Under the pieces are notes generated by a model. It saw nothing but the letters and a program-made list of their open reading frames with translations, was not told the DNA's origin and searched no databases. Below are positions 1 to 9,796 of a stretch of DNA of 64,000 nt, one piece after another. How positions within the stretch are numbered: the stretch's first letter is position 1; every line of letters begins with the position of its first letter. The stretch covers positions 25,880,940 through 25,944,939 of the forward strand of contig NC_052621.1 in assembly GCF_016545825.1 (NCBI RefSeq). Reading direction: 5' to 3'. The position numbers and the translations under genes were made by a program. This stretch comes from Eucalyptus grandis. Taxonomy: Eukaryota; Streptophyta; Magnoliopsida; Myrtales; Myrtaceae.

Positions 1-8
1 CACCGTGC

Positions 9-35
9 AAGAGGAGAGAGAGAGAGAGAGAGAGT
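9..35. repeat. (GA)n microsatellite
   Basis: Short GA dinucleotide run at the window edge. The flanking 80 bases show no coding signal. Confidence 0.8.
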
Positions 36-117
36 ATAATTGGGAGCATATGTTATGTTTCAGAGAAAGAGCGGTTCCCACATTCATTCTCCCTACCCGG
101 AAGAAGTTGGTTTCCAG

Positions 118-1091
118 GGGCCTGCAGGGTAACGTTTCTGTTTCTTCCAATTTTTGTTCTTTTTTTTTTTTTTTTTTTTTTGGGTGCTAGAGGAACCGCC
201 TCAGTCAGTAACCGAAGCGTAAAACCCCCAAGTGCTACATAAGCAGGAGGATCCACCACCTTCGGCAAAGACACTTAAGTCACCAAGTAACTCCGCTAGA
301 GCCTTTGCTTCGCAAAGGTTTCGAACTCTTCACCTCTCTCACAAAGGTTCACTGAAGCCTGTCCAGCTGAGCCATCACAACCGGTGGTCCAATTTTTGTT
401 CTTTTGTTCCTAAAATAAATAAAAACAGAAATCCGTTTGGTAAAACTTTTGTTCCAGAGAACAGATTTTGAATAGAAATAAAAATTTAAAAAAAAAAAGT
501 AGCTTCTTATTCCCAAGAATAATTTCTAGAAATAAACCAATTTTTCCTTTTTTTCTTTTGTTTTCCTTGCTTGTTGCGACCTTGGGTGGCCGCTTGCCAA
601 CCACCGGCCACCTCCGGTCGGCCGTGGCCCTTTGTCGATCGACCACCGGCTATCACCGACCGTCATGCCACCGGCGATGACCATTGTCGCCCTTTGTTGT
701 ACGATCATCGTCGCTACTACCCACCGGCCACCCCGACCTTTGATGAGCGCCACCGACCGCCGTTGCTGCCACCGACCATCCGCGATCGCCGCAACCCACC
801 CAGTCGTTGCCTCTCGCGACCGCCCATCCGCCTCCTACGGCGGCGGTCGGTGGTGACGGTCAACGGTCGCGATCTGCAAAATGCGGCGACGGTCGGCGAT
901 CTATAAGCAAAAATAAAAAATAAAAAATCGTACTAAACGCATTTTTATTCTTTTTTTATTTCAAAAATATAAATTTTATATAGTTACCAAATACCTTATT
1001 TTATCCAAAAATTATTCCCGAATAAAAATAGAAAAGAATTATTTTTGAAAAGAAATTGTTCCTCAGCCAAGAAGCGTTACCATGCACACCC
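118..1091. mobile_element. Harbinger/Tourist-type non-autonomous DNA transposon with GC-rich core
   Basis: The ends are imperfect inverted repeats: the left begins GGGCCTGCAGGGTAACGTTT and the right, reversed, begins GGGTGTGCATGGTAACGCTT. AT-rich arms rich in TTTGTTC/GAACAGAAA words flank a GC-rich core (about 575-900). The GGTAACG end matches the elements at 12400-13380 and 31389-32478, which have 3-bp TAA/TTA target duplications. Here the flanks (CAG/CAA) are only an approximate 3-bp duplication. A SINE sits inside the left arm. Without the SINE and its second target copy the element is about 730 bp. The proline/arginine-rich frames in the core are low complexity, not a gene. Confidence 0.7.
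164..388 (-). mobile_element. tRNA-derived SINE, inserted in the MITE
   Basis: On the minus strand this reads as a Pol III-type SINE ending in a poly(A) tail (poly-T at 164-181 on the plus strand). An A-box-like TGGCTCAGCTGGA lies near its 5' end and a B-box-like GAGTTCGAAAC follows. The 17-bp sequence CCAATTTTTGTTCTTTT flanks it exactly at 147-163 and 389-405, a target-site duplication typical of LINE-mediated insertion. The nesting shows it is younger than the surrounding MITE. Confidence 0.85.
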
Positions 1092-1227
1092 CAAGCTACC
1101 CACCCATACCATCAATTTCCACATTAAAAGACTTGTAGAACTACAAGTTTGTGTCGTTTGTATTTAATTATAAAATTACCATACAATAAGACAAAAGGAT
1201 GTAATAAGCCAAAAATATCAAGGATAA

Positions 1228-1625
1228 ATGCATTTGAAATTTTAAAACTTATCACGAAAGTGTAATCGAATTCTAAAACTTTTAAAAAGTGCAATCAAGT
1301 CCTAAAACTCGCCATGATAGTGTAATCAAGTTCTAAAATTTTTAAAAAGTGTAATCAAACTCTAAAATTTGTCACAAAAGTGCATTTGAGTTTGAAAACT
1401 TTTGAAAAGTACTATTAAAAAAATGATTTGATTTGACCAATTTGATAATTTGACAAAATATTTGATTGCATTTTTTAAAGTCTTAGAACTCGACTGCACT
1501 TTTTAAAGTTTTAAAACTCGATTGCATTCTCATAACAAATTTTAAGATTTAATTGCATTTTGTGAAAGTTTTGTAAAATTAAATTGCACTTTGTTGATAA
1601 GTTTTAGAATTTCCAATGAATATCA
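1228..1625. mobile_element. Foldback MITE with repeated subterminal motifs
   Basis: The left arm begins near GAAATTTTAAAACTTATCA, and the right arm, reversed, near GAAATTCTAAAACTTATCA. Each arm holds several degenerate copies of a roughly 40-base module (TTTTAAAAAGTGCAATCAAG...). The long inverted arms with tandem subterminal modules fit a Mutator-like or unclassified foldback MITE. No coding capacity. Confidence 0.65.
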
Positions 1626-3099
1626 ACTAATTGTCTAATGTCCATGTATGGCAATAAACACCTTATTTTTCAATTTGGCCATGCTAACCGGTTGCAAAAG
1701 ATACCCATGAAGCTTGCTTTAATAAGATTTTTTTTTTTTTAGATTTTAATTATGTGTACCACATAAAAAAGTCTTCAATGAGAAGTGATTGATTGACAGT
1801 TGTTGATCTTGTAAGAATAATAGTTTGTTCTAAATCATGAAAATAAAATAATAAATAATTATAAATTGCCATGGTCTACTTATTCAAGAATTTGTGATTT
1901 ATAATAAGTTATTATTATCACAGTAGCCCAAATATTTTATGCTAATAAAGCCTTTAAAACATATATAAAAAGAAAAAAAATCAATAAATTGTACCACATC
2001 AAACTAACTTGAAATTTCTGATTTATTAGTCTAACACTACGTACAAAGCCAACTTTTAAATTTAGAATTCGCTTTTCATATGACCAAAGCACGTATTCTT
2101 ATTTCAATATGGAAAAAGTAAAGACAATATTATATGTCATTAATCATTTAAATTTGATATCTTCAGGCGATTATCTAACAAGTCTCATTTTCTTATGAGC
2201 ACATCACCTTTGAAATTTATATGCAAACTCTCTACAAAAATTATCTAAATTCATCCAGAAACGGGTAGGAAATAATGTTTTCTAAGGAATTAGTTAATAT
2301 ATAGGCAACTTGTTGACCTAGAAAATCACTAATTCATGGATTAAACACAATGATTTGCTTCATCAAAAGGTATATTCTTTTGCACGACCTCAGATGGTTG
2401 AGTACATATTCTACGGTTGCAATAACCTAAGCTCTTTCCATATGCTTTTTCGTGGCGAGTTTTTTATTTTGACATCAATAATTTCATTACACTCGGCCTG
2501 AGTGCGTTGATAAGCATAATTTAGTTTAAACAACCAAATTTGGAGATGAGCACTTAAAATTTCCCGAATCGGAATACAATATATGTAGTTTATTAGTTTG
2601 GTCTTATTATTCTACCAAATTAAACATGCAAACCAAGTCCGTTCTATATTTATCGTATGCTATATTGTTTTGTGCTTGATATCCTCGTGTATAAGAGGTG
2701 CATGTATTAGAGGTGGCTTCAAACCCACAAATTCAAGATTGATAATGCCAAATGTTGATCAAAGGAAGATGATCCAAAATTGGAAGGTTCAGTTCGATAT
2801 TATATCTAATCTTAAATGAGTTCATCTTATTATTATTATTATTTTAATTAGTACTTTTTTAATTCGTTTAGATTCACATTCCAAACGGGACTGAAACTGT
2901 GTTGTGCTTGGTAACAAAGTTTTGGTGATTTTAAATTTACAAATGAAAGCTCCATGAATTAAAGGATTATATTAAATTCCAGCCGAGCATAGCAGTCGGA
3001 TATGCAACTAACTATACATGAAACCAAAAAGCAAAAAGCTGCACTAAACAAGCCATGGCCTTCTATTTCAATTTGTGTCGTCAGCTTCATCAAAACGAT
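1626..3099. other. AT-rich intergenic DNA
   Basis: No gene, clear repeat or RNA gene is visible. Frames at 2598-2819 and 3002-3289 have no recognisable domain, and the end of the latter lies in sequence related to a COPT 3' untranslated region. Confidence 0.6.
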
Positions 3100-3262
3100 T
3101 CAACGATCTCTGAAAGACGAGCAAAAGAACTTTTTATTTTCAACCAAACTGATCATCCTCTGTGATATTGTAACTTGCCGCAACACCACAACACATCCCG
3201 ATCATCATCAATCCATTTCACATCTAAATTCTCACCACCCCCTAAACGCAATGATTTTATCA
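3100..3262 (-). pseudogene. Relic of a COPT gene 3' region
   Basis: The stretch (TTCAACCAA...ATCATC...GTGA...CTTGCCGCAACACC...CATCAATCCA...TCTCACCACC) can be aligned by eye with 8050-8180, the region just downstream of the minus-strand COPT gene at 8197-8670. It looks like the leftover 3' flank of a lost minus-strand COPT copy; no COPT codons are attached. Based on eye alignment only. Confidence 0.4.
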
Positions 3263-3519
3263 CGAGTTAAGAACATTGTCATCGACTGATCCATCACTTT
3301 CGACTCCTGGGCCTCGTTGTCTTGCAGCTTTACAAGAGCGCCGAATGTAGTAAGGCAGAACTAATATTAGAACGATCGGGATGGCTTTGGTGGGAACCTT
3401 CTTTCTTGTACTCCTTTTCTCGATCTTTCGTATTCCCTCCTATGATTTTGCCAACGAAAAGGCCCAAGGCACCATAAATTGTCGGTAAAAGCTTCACGAT
3501 TCATTCTTGAAGAATGACA

Positions 3520-3872
3520 CGGCATTTTACTGGGGAAATAGCACGGCACCGCATTCTCCGGTTTGAGCTGGTCCCCGCTCCTGGGCCTTGGTGTTCTGGC
3601 TCTCTGCGCCCCTGGAGTGATTCTCAAACGCCTGGCTCGTAAGATCCGGCATCAACAACTGTGCCCCTCGTTTCGTGCAGAAATTGATGTACGTTGTTCG
3701 TATCGCCGTGGACTTCACGGTGACACTAGCCATCATGTCCTTTGACGTCGGCATTCTAATCGTCGCCATCAGGTGGGACTCGGTTTTGCTCTCTAGTATT
3801 CGGGCGTTTCGGGGTGAGTCGTGGGTGACGGATTATCAGCAGCCATCCCACCTCTCTTCGACGAACTGCTGA
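3520..3872 (+). pseudogene. COPT-like copper transporter pseudogene
   Basis: One reading frame shows broken COPT similarity in the family order: FYWGNS (compare FFWGRNSEI), then ALVFWLSAPLE, then AVDFTVTLAIMSFDVGILIVAI, then a tail ending STNC and stop at 3870-3872. It most resembles the genes at 16632 and 33113, which share MSFNVGVLIVAI and a TNC ending. Two in-frame TGA codons interrupt it, one just after the FYWG block and one where the family has the Trp of LVEW. The MxxxM copper motif has lost its first Met (TLAIM) and the GxxxG of TM3 is gone. No start codon or N-terminus is recognisable. Confidence 0.75.
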
Positions 3873-4169
3873 TGGTCGTTCGTATTGAACCTACTTCCAT
3901 TAATTACAGACTTCAGCTTAGTATAAAACGGGTTAGTTTGTGGGATTATTGTAGACGGCACCAATCAAACGGATCGCTTCTGTGATGAGATGTACATTGC
4001 TTCGAATAACCAATAACCATATGAACGAACCGGACTTTAGGACGCCCAAATATCCTCCTGGAGAAAGGAAACTTGTTGGTTGCATAAAGCGTGTTCACGA
4101 GAACAGAGGATGACCGCAGCTTTAGAACAAACAAGACCTCTCCAATTCTGCCAAAAGCCCATTACTTGA
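3873..4169. other. Intergenic, no feature recognised
   Basis: Separates the COPT pseudogene from the 133-bp tandem repeat. Nothing recognised on either strand. Confidence 0.5.
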
Positions 4170-4437
4170 GACCGTCGACAACAACTGAAAATCCATGACT
4201 AACAAGGTACTGTTCAATCTATTCCAGATCAGGCAAACCAGAGATCAATTAGAGCAGAACTCTATGAAAGATTATTCATACTTACAACCGGCAAAATTAC
4301 AAGACCGTCGACAGCAACTGAAAATCCATGACTAAAAAGGTACTGTTCAATCTACTCCAGATCAGACAAACCAGACATCAATTAGAGCAAACTCTATGAA
4401 AGATTATTCATACTAACAGCCGACAAAATTACAAGAC
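4170..4437. repeat. Tandem duplication, 133-bp period
   Basis: Two copies, starting at 4170 and 4303, each begin GACCGTCGACA and contain CAACTGAAAATCCATGACTA, TACTGTTCAATCTA and TATGAAAGATTATTCATACT. They differ at only a few bases. The repeat lies about 140 bases past the stop of the minus-strand heat-shock gene, so it may overlap that gene's 3' flank. Confidence 0.9.
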
Positions 4438-4580
4438 ACTGATTACTCACTCACACGAACAACCACAACTCCTTGCATGACCCATCAAGAAGAGCAAAAT
4501 ATCCAAAAGTCACACTTGCTAACGGAATGCCAAACACAAAAGCTCTCATTCTTGCAACCACAAAGAAACTGAATTTGAAT

Positions 4581-5069
4581 TTAACCAGAGATGTCAATGG
4601 CCTTGACCGCAGGCTTCTTCTCCTCCACCTTGGGAACAGCGACGGTGAGCACCCCGTTCTCCATCGAGGCCTTCACCCGATCCATCTTCGCATTCTCGGG
4701 CAGCCTAAACCTCCTCATGAACTTCCCGCTGCTTCTCTCCACCCGGTGCCACGTGTCGTTCTTGTCTTCCTTCTCCACATTCCTCTCGCCGCTTATCTGG
4801 AGCACCCGATCGTCTTCGATCTCCACCTTGACTTCCTCTTTCTTGAGCCCGGGGAGATCCGCCTTGAACACGTGGGCTTCTGGGGTCTCCTTCCAGTCGA
4901 TCCTTGTGTTGGCAAAAGCGGTGTTCTCCCCGAAGGTCTGAGGGAAATTAGAGGCGGAGAGGGAGGAGGATGGGAAAGGGAAGTCCTTGAAGGGGTCCCA
5001 GAGGTCGAGAGAGAAAGGGTCGAAGACGTTGCTGCGCCTGCCGCCGAACCAGCTTGGGATGAGCGACAT
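4581..5069 (-). CDS. Class I cytosolic small heat-shock protein (about 18 kDa)
   Basis: A 162-residue ATP-independent holdase chaperone of the alpha-crystallin (HSP20) family. The N-terminus [12 protein letters not shown]...[11 protein letters not shown] is the class I cytosolic signature. The alpha-crystallin domain runs from about residue 55 ([21 protein letters not shown]) to 148, with the GVL of consensus region I at 139-141. The C-terminal IxI oligomerisation motif is IDI at 158-160. Length is normal and the frame is uninterrupted and intronless, as usual for this class. The start is the only N-terminal Met and gives the family MSLIP start. A TATA box and a heat-shock element lie upstream. 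No sign of inactivation. The long frame on the opposite strand (4473-5096) is a shadow. Confidence 0.97.
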   Translation of the reverse strand: MSLIPSWFGGRRSNVFDPFSLDLWDPFKDFPFPSSSLSASNFPQTFGENTAFANTRIDWKETPEAHVFKADLPGLKKEEVKVEIEDDRVLQISGERNVEKEDKNDTWHRVERSSGKFMRRFRLPENAKMDRVKASMENGVLTVAVPKVEEKKPAVKAIDISG

Positions 5070-5190
5070 CGTATCCTGCTTCTTCTGCTGCTTTAAGATG
5101 ATTCAAAGACGTCTGTCGAGCTGATGGCTTCTCTTTGCTAAAACTTTTCCTTTTTCTTCAGTGTGCAAAGAGAGGACGGACGTGCCTAGG

Positions 5191-5200
5191 TATTTATAGG
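5191..5200 (-). promoter_or_regulatory. TATA box of the small heat-shock gene
   Basis: On the minus strand this reads CCTATAAATA, about 120 bases upstream of the ATG. It predicts a leader of roughly 90 bases, normal for plant small heat-shock genes. Confidence 0.75.
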
Positions 5201-5292
5201 AGAGAAGGAGAGCTAAGGATCGAATCTTTTAAAGATAGAGAAAGATCTGGCCTCGCCTAGATAGATCTCACTCGAAACTAGGCCTTGCTCTC

Positions 5293-5306
5293 TCGAAGCT
5301 TCTGGT
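5293..5306 (-). promoter_or_regulatory. Heat-shock element
   Basis: CTCGAAGCTTCTGG contains GAAGCTTC, two head-to-head nGAAn units in the core HSE arrangement bound by heat-shock factors. It lies about 95 bases upstream of the TATA box. Further weaker GAA/TTC units may lie at 5220-5290. Confidence 0.65.
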
Positions 5307-5791
5307 CTGCAAGTCTAGAGATGTCTGGAGACGGGCCCATAACCATTGCCCGACCGGCTTGGAAAATGACGAACACAATATCAGAAGCTATCCGTGCTAA
5401 GTCTCCATTTCATTCTCAAACTTCCACCTAATAATTTCATTATAGCCCACGCCATTTATTAAGGATTACTGCGTCAGTGGCTATCCACCCAAAAAGCGCA
5501 AAAAAAAAGAAAAAAAATAGCATTCAAATTCGTTTTATTGTGGCTGGGCCTACAAATCGAGCCCATCATCAAAGCTGGACTTGACTTGTTCGACACGGGC
5601 CACAACCTCTCAAAGACCTCTACCGGTCCGGCCCGTCTCACTCCTAATCCTTATCACGTACCATTCCAAACGGCAACCCGTTACCGCTGCCACTTGCCAA
5701 CAATGAACCGTGTATGACGACCTTTTGCGGCTACTATTGGAACAGCTACATCCATGACAAGGCCAGATTAAGCTTGCATGAAATAGAGTCA
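5307..5791. other. Intergenic DNA up to the assembly gap
   Basis: No gene or repeat recognised. The bases next to the gap do not look like the missing C-terminal part of the COPT gene on its other side, so unknown sequence is absent. Confidence 0.5.
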
Positions 5792-5891
5792 NNNNNNNNN
5801 NNNNNNNNNNNNNNNNNNNNNNNNNNNNNNNNNNNNNNNNNNNNNNNNNNNNNNNNNNNNNNNNNNNNNNNNNNNNNNNNNNNNNNNNNNN
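5792..5891. other. Assembly gap (100 N)
   Basis: Exactly 100 N, the usual placeholder length for a gap of unknown size. It removes all but the first 53 codons of the minus-strand COPT gene. Confidence 0.99.
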
Positions 5892-6051
5892 TGGCGTACA
5901 TGGCGGTCTGGGCGCCCGGCCAGCCTGTGAAGAGGATCACGGCGCGTGTGCCCCAGTAGAAGGTCATGTGCATCATCATCATCTTGTGGCGGCGGGGCAT
6001 CATCGTCGTGCCGTTCATGCCGGGCATGTGGCCGCCGTTCATGCCTTCCAT
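5892..6051 (-). CDS. COPT: COPT-type copper transporter, N-terminal part (3' end in gap)
   Basis: The visible 53 residues start MEGMNGGHMPGMNG, continue with a Met-rich MMMMHM segment, then TFYWG and GWPG, and end at the first residues of TM1 (MYA). This is the Ctr/COPT N-terminus, whose Met-rich ectodomain captures Cu(I) before transport by a trimer of three-TM subunits. The closest relative in the window is the gene at 8197-8670. The usually acidic position in the SEILF/AEILF block is Val here (RAVILF). The frame is open as far as the gap; whether the rest is intact cannot be known. Confidence 0.85.
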
Positions 6052-6176
6052 GGTCGGAGCTTGAGCGGTGAGAAGGGGGACGCGAATTAGGGTTTGGGGG
6101 ATTTTTGCCTTCGAGGAGGTTGTGTTCCGGGGGGAACTGTGATCTCATAGAAGATATTTCTAGTTCCACAGTTCCA

Positions 6177-6198
6177 CTACCTTATCTGCGTAAAACGG
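6177..6198 (-). promoter_or_regulatory. COPT promoter block, GTAC lost
   Basis: The minus strand reads CCGTTTTACGCAGATAA followed by GGTAG, 126 bases from the ATG. It aligns with blocks upstream of the COPT genes at 8670, 37024 and 41723. At 8842 the matching position reads GGTACC; here it is GGTAGT, so the GTAC core is broken. No GTAC occurs anywhere in 6052-6250. Confidence 0.6.
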
Positions 6199-6262
6199 CA
6201 GATAACACCCTGAATTTTTCAAACAACTTTGTGGATATAATCCAATGCTGGACCAAAAGGAA

Positions 6263-6426
6263 TTTTTTTTTTTTTTTTTTATGATCCGGGAACCGCCGTA
6301 CAGCCAGCAGCCGACGACACAAACCCGGGAGCACTAGCGCAAGGACTCACCTCCTACGGCACCCCACTTAAGTTGCACAATGAAGGTGCGAAGTTTCGAA
6401 CCCCTCCCCTCTCGAATGAGGTAGAA
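6263..6426 (-). mobile_element. SINE, 5'-truncated or divergent
   Basis: Poly(T) at 6263-6280 is the tail of a minus-strand SINE. The B-box-like GGTTCGAAAC is present; no convincing A box is seen. CAAAAGGAA flanks it at 6254-6262 and 6427-6435. The tail-proximal CGGTTCCCGGATCAT resembles the end of the SINE at 164-388, so both may belong to one family. Confidence 0.75.
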
Positions 6427-6435
6427 CAAAAGGAA

Positions 6436-8190
6436 ATATTTTATCTGGTCACTTGATATTTCGTACAATCCTATGTCACTACAAAAATTATGAAATTATT
6501 GTACGATCTTGTTATGCATTACATTGCTAAATACAAAAATGGAATCATGAAATTATTACACAAGTGCAATCAAATATGAAAACATCATCGAAAGAAAAAA
6601 TTGTACCTTACACCTCAAAACCTTCTAATTTTCCTATTGCGCGATTCGTGTCCATGCAGACAATTTCAAGTGATGCGATAAATTACTAAATTATTCAAGT
6701 TTTTTGGTCATATTTATACACTTAAGTAGAATTGATCACACTGCTTTTGAAACTAATTTTAGGCAATATTTTCTTTTTTGTTTTATAAAATGGGATATCT
6801 AAACCTTCTTATTTAGCTAGTCTTCATATATGCTCGCATACTAGATCATCCTAGTATATCATGTAAGGCTTTATCGATCAATGGGTTCCAAGATTCAAAC
6901 ATAAAGTCTGCTACTTTTAGAATGTTGGGGCTAGATGGTTCCCCTGGGGTGAATAGGTGATTAAGTGGATTAAAAAGAATTTAAAAGATTTTATAACAGA
7001 ATAAATTTTGACAACAATCCTAATAACTTATAGATCTTACCAATGTGCAAATAACCATTAATATAGATAAAATAGATAGAGTAAGAAATAGAAAATTGCA
7101 CACAAACGATTATAGTGATTTAGTTTTAACAAGCCTATGTCTATTTTCTCGCGCTAACAATCAATTAGTTGAATTCCACTAGATCAATCTATCAAAAGTT
7201 ACAAGGGTAAGTACATCAAGTACCAAAGTTATATACGACGCTTATTTTGGTGCCAAAAGTTTCATCAAATTTTTACTTAAGTGTCAAATCGAGAAAAATG
7301 AACACTTATGTCATCATTTATAAATTCCGACCAAAATATTATGTGGCATTTTGTTTGGGTCGTCTCGGTCCAGTTGCGCATGGGCCTGTTTTGTGCGGGC
7401 CAAGGTGTGGGCTTGTTTTGTTTAAAATTGTGGGCTTGGAATTTTCTTTTTATAAAAAAGAGGTGAAGTTCCGGGGTTGGGCCCACGCTGCAGGCCCAGC
7501 TGGACTAATGGCCGAGGAGCAAGGTTGGTCCCAACCCGAGAATTCGACTGGGTCGTTTTTTATAATAATATATTATTTTTAATATAAAAATATATTTTTA
7601 AAAATAAAAAAGCCAAAAATGATTTACATTTTTCAAAAAATCAGAAAAAGCATAAAATATGGTTTTCATTTCCACAAATGCATGAAAAATTCTTGAAAAT
7701 CCAAAAAGCCTTTAGGTTTAAATAAAATTAGATATCGAAAGGACATTAGTTAATTAACTAATGTAATTAAGTCCTCGATCTTAATTTTTCTAATTGCACA
7801 AATATTTCTCTCAATATTTTACTTAGATTTTAATCGACCTTTAATCGACCTATCTCAAATTGATTAATGATCACTCCTAAATCAAATTAACTTGCATGTT
7901 AAAAATTCAAATCACAAGTTATGAATTAATGGGCTTAAAAGAACCCGAGCTAAGATTAATACTTAGTAAGTCATTAGCCTCCGCACGCCCTTGCATAAGA
8001 GCGTCCGAAAAGGGAGCTCACGATAATCTTGAGAAATGTAAAGAGATCAAAAGGACTTTTTTCAACCAGTGTATCATCAAACGAATCTTCATTCCACTGT
8101 CGTACAGTGACTTGCCACAACACCGCAACTTATAAGCACCATCAATCCAATTAACGTCTAGAGTAATCTCACCACGAAGCTCACTCCCGT
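6436..8190. other. AT-rich intergenic DNA with repeat fragments
   Basis: No gene recognised. 7200-7600 has a GC-rich patch flanked by AT-rich sequence and resembles a degraded foldback MITE. 8050-8190 is probably the 3' untranslated region of the adjacent minus-strand COPT gene. Confidence 0.5.
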
Positions 8191-8196
8191 CATGAA

Positions 8197-8670
8197 TCAG
8201 CAGCTCATCAAAGGTAGATCTGCGGCGGCCTTCCCCGCGTCCGGTCGGTACACCTCCTCCGGCTTCCCGAACGCCCCGCTCGCGAACGCCAGGAACCCCA
8301 CCGCGTGCCCCGAGACCGCAGCGAGGAACACGCCGCCGTTGAAGGACATGAGGGCGAGCATCGCCAGGTACGCGAGCCCCATGCGCAGCGCGTGCACCAG
8401 CGAACGAAGGACGCCGGCGGCGAAGCCGGGCTTGGCGGGGATGAAGAGGCGGCTGTGGGAGAGCCACTCGACGAGGACGCAGAGGGCGAAGACGAAGACG
8501 ATGGCCAGGGCGTACATGCGGGTCCGGGTGCCCGGCCAGCCGGAGAAGAGGATCTCGGCCTGCGTGCCCCAGAAGAAGGTCATGTGCATCATCATCATCT
8601 TGTGGCGGTGGGGCGGTGGCACCGTGGTCCCGTTCATGCCGGGCGTGTGGCCGTCGCCCATGCCGTCCAT
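8197..8670 (-). CDS. COPT: COPT-type high-affinity copper transporter
   Basis: A 157-residue Cu(I) permease of the Ctr/COPT family, forming a plasma- or endomembrane trimer. The N-terminus is Met/His-rich (MDGMGDGHTPGMNG...HRHKMMMMHM, residues 1-30), followed by TFFWG and GWPG. TM1 is about 52-69, TM2 about 97-110 with MLALM (MxxxM, 104-108), TM3 about 112-130 with GHAVG (GxxxG, 121-125). It ends ADLPLMSC. The frame is open upstream for 55 more codons, but the family start MDGM and the divergent upstream residues favour the ATG at 8670. Intronless. At least five GTAC motifs lie upstream. Confidence 0.95.
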   Translation of the reverse strand: MDGMGDGHTPGMNGTTVPPPHRHKMMMMHMTFFWGTQAEILFSGWPGTRTRMYALAIVFVFALCVLVEWLSHSRLFIPAKPGFAAGVLRSLVHALRMGLAYLAMLALMSFNGGVFLAAVSGHAVGFLAFASGAFGKPEEVYRPDAGKAAADLPLMSC

Positions 8671-8753
8671 GGTCGGAGGCTCGGAGCTTCGGCGGCGAGA
8701 AACGAGACGGGAATTAGGGTTGCGACTTGCGAGTTGGGGATCGGGAAACTTTC

Positions 8754-8914
8754 GTACTCGAAATGGGAGGTTTTGCAGTTTTGGGGAGATGTGATCGTAC
8801 AGAAGCGGCAAGAACTGTACTGAAGATATTATCACAGTGCGGTACCTTTTCTGCCTGAAACGGTAATTACGATGAAATTCTCGAACAACATATTAAAAGC
8901 TGGAATATTCGTAC
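8754..8914 (-). promoter_or_regulatory. Cluster of GTAC copper-response cores in a COPT promoter
   Basis: GTAC occurs at 8754, 8797, 8817, 8842 and 8911 within 161 bases, against less than one expected by chance. GTAC is the core of SPL7/Crr1-type copper-deficiency elements. The one at 8842 directly abuts the shared CCGTTT...GCAGAAAA block on the minus strand. Confidence 0.6.
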
Positions 8915-9164
8915 AATGTAGTGTTTCCCAAGCTTTAACGTTTGTAATCCTAAATTAAAATACGTCTCTAAAATTAAAAATTCGACCCAAAAAAACTAAA
9001 TTTAATTAAAAAAAGATATATAAAGGTGTATGAATTTTATCTATATGAAAAAATTGTGAAGAAGATTTAGATTAATATGTACGAGTATTAATGGATAAAT
9101 TATTATCATTTCCAGATATTCTTATGAAAAAACTTAGGCTTAAAATAACAAGAATATCATGCAA

Positions 9165-9796
9165 CTCCTCGTTTGGTTCGACTTTAGGGAAATAACTTTG
9201 AGAAAATGCAAATACTTTTCGGCTAAAGAGACTTTCCGAAATGCTATCATGTGTTGCAAATTGTAACTCTAAAATGCATTAGAAAATATCTTTGGTTTAA
9301 AGGTCGTTTGGTAAAACCTACATTTACAAGGGCTTTTATTAATTTAAAAAAAAATCAAAATTAATTCAGCGAAGCTCAGCCGCCGAGCAACCTCACCCGA
9401 GGTCACACAACCTCGGGCGACACCATGGGTCACACAACCCAAGTGGCGGTCACCCGAGACAAGCGACCCACAAGCGACGGTCACCGGGGACAAGCGACCC
9501 TTCAAGTGACGGTTGCCAGGGACACACCTCAACAACGATCGTCGGCCTTCGGCAGCTATTCGGTGCAAATTGGGGAAGATGAACAGTAAGATGAAGAGAT
9601 GAAACAGTGTCCACGAGACTTGCATTTCCAAAATATTGAAAACTCAAAGCACCTCAAGACCTACTTTAGACATTAAGCCGTCCCAATGCTAGGATTTGGC
9701 TAATGGGGTCCCAAAAACACTTACCAAACACTTCATATTTCCTTAAGGGTTTTTGGGGCTCAAAACCCCTTAGGAAAACTGAACCAAATGGGGCTA
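9165..9796. mobile_element. MITE of uncertain superfamily
   Basis: The left end has CGTTTGGTTCGAC and the right end, reversed, AGCCCCATTTGGTTCAG. Left-arm words (AAAATGCAAATACTTTT, then AAAGAG and TTTCYGAAAT) recur in the element near 39125. The interior holds GC-rich direct repeats around GTCACACAACC and CAAGCGACC. Target duplications could not be fixed by eye. Low-complexity frames inside are not genes. Confidence 0.5.

Noticed and set aside
182..388. tRNA gene suggested by A- and B-box motifs
   Set aside because: Lacks a cloverleaf and has a poly(A) tail with 17-bp target duplications, so it is a SINE.
571..906. Arg/Pro-rich frame in the first MITE
   Set aside because: Product of GC-rich low-complexity transposon core; not conserved between related elements.
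4473..5096. 207-codon plus-strand frame over the heat-shock gene
   Set aside because: Antisense shadow of the small heat-shock coding sequence; no domain.
8305..8823. 172-codon plus-strand frame rich in Glu/Gly/His
   Set aside because: Antisense shadow of the COPT gene at 8197-8670.
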